Source: Chara braunii
Taxonomy: Eukaryota > Streptophyta > Charophyceae > Charales > Characeae
Reading direction: 5' to 3'
Assembly: GCA_003427395.1 (NCBI GenBank)
Contig: BFEA01000145.1
Span: 2,177,599 to 2,214,889 of the forward strand
DNA length: 37,291 nucleotides
Of the stretch, positions 36,755 through 37,291 are shown one piece after another. Made by a program: the position numbers and the translations under genes. The stretch's first letter is position 1. The number at the start of each line of letters is the position of its first letter. The notes under the pieces are model-generated. The model worked only from the letters and a program-made list of their open reading frames with translations. It was not told the origin of the DNA and did no database searches.

Positions 36755-37291
36755 TGTCAAAATATATTCTAACTCCTCTTAGACTAAGAAAATTTTTAGC
36801 AGCGCTTCCCGTAGGACGAGTGTATTTCCAAAATTTATATAAACTCAAATATAAAACCGAAATAATATCAAATTTAAGAAGGTTAAATTTTGTCTAACTT
36901 CTTGAATTAGTAAAAATTTGGGTAACACTCCCTTGAGAAAGGGAGACTTCCCAGATTTATACTAACTCAGATTCGAACTCAAAGGATAAACACGAGTTCA
37001 ACTAGTGACAAAATTCAACCAACTCCTTAGTTTTGCAAAAATTTCGACAGCATTCCTTTTAAAAAGGTCTTATTCCAAAATTCATACAAAGCTAAGTTCA
37101 AAACTTGAAAATAACTTCTTCAAAGCCCAAAGTTTGTCTGACTCCCTAATTTAGTAAAAATTTGGGCAACATTCCCTTTAAAAAATAAGACTTTCTAAAT
37201 TTTTACTAAGTCATGTACAAAACTTAGACAAGTTGAACTTTGAAAAGTCAAAATTTGACTAACTCCTTGGATTTGTAGAAATTTCGACAAC
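36755..37291 (-). repeat. LTR 3' portion with alternating 121-bp tandem repeats
   Basis: On the minus strand this region ends in CA at 36755 before the candidate primer site. Anchors containing AAAATTT recur near 36791, 36912, 37034, 37154 and 37274 (about 121 bp). Two variants alternate: one reads TTTGGGYAACAYTCCC (36912, 37154) and the other TTTCGACARCATTCC (37034, 37274), a dimer of about 241 bp. The repeat runs off the window. Confidence 0.7.

Overview
The window looks like repeat-saturated nuclear DNA of a eukaryote. It is probably from the green lineage, and my guess is a charophyte-type alga with a large genome. The main reason is an 18-base primer-binding site at 19315-19332. As far as I recall, it is a perfect complement of the 3' end of plant tRNA-Asp. 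Two likely spliceosomal introns, a tRNA-derived SINE candidate, poly-A-associated repeats, long microsatellites and a 484-base assembly gap agree with this. I see no host housekeeping gene. The only host-like coding piece is the first exon of a small secreted cysteine-containing protein (5897-6274, minus strand).

Left half (1-15886). This is a patchwork of old mobile DNA. A decayed Ty3/gypsy integrase (1180-2160) ends in a 98-bp inverted repeat and is followed by a G-run and an LTR starting TGTAACGACC (2728). Related LTR pieces start at 3983 and 15502. A SINE-like element lies at 3546-3813 on the minus strand. From 8.1 to 10.4 kb a series of cassettes share their flanks and ends, but each has a different GC-rich core built from its own short word (CCCGGG, TCCGGA or CCGAACG). 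Minisatellites, TTC arrays and the gap fill 11.1-15.2 kb.

Right half (15887-35022). One large Ty3/gypsy retrotransposon has a 3425-bp 5' LTR (15887-19311) with perfect TGTCGGG/CCCGACA ends, a TATA box and a tRNA-Asp primer site. Its internal region of about 13.6 kb ends at a 3' LTR that starts at 32900 and breaks off at 35022. The order is: spliced leader ORF (ATG at the exon end, then a T-rich intron), a chain of eight tightly packed ORFs without recognised function (20936-26138), then gag, protease, reverse transcriptase, RNase H and integrase, all damaged. The eight ORFs fall into paralogous sets (A/B, C/D/E, F/H) and follow each other at +26, +15, +5, 0, +5, -4 and +7 bp. An operon-like run of diverged paralogues in front of gag is the most unusual thing here and the best candidate for an undescribed system.

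Right end (35023-37291). A second LTR element lies on the minus strand. Its LTR (37291 down to 36755) carries a tandem repeat of about 121 bp with alternating variants, followed by a possible primer-binding site and a leader of unknown content. It abuts the broken 3' LTR of the large element, so the second half of that element's insertion target is not visible.
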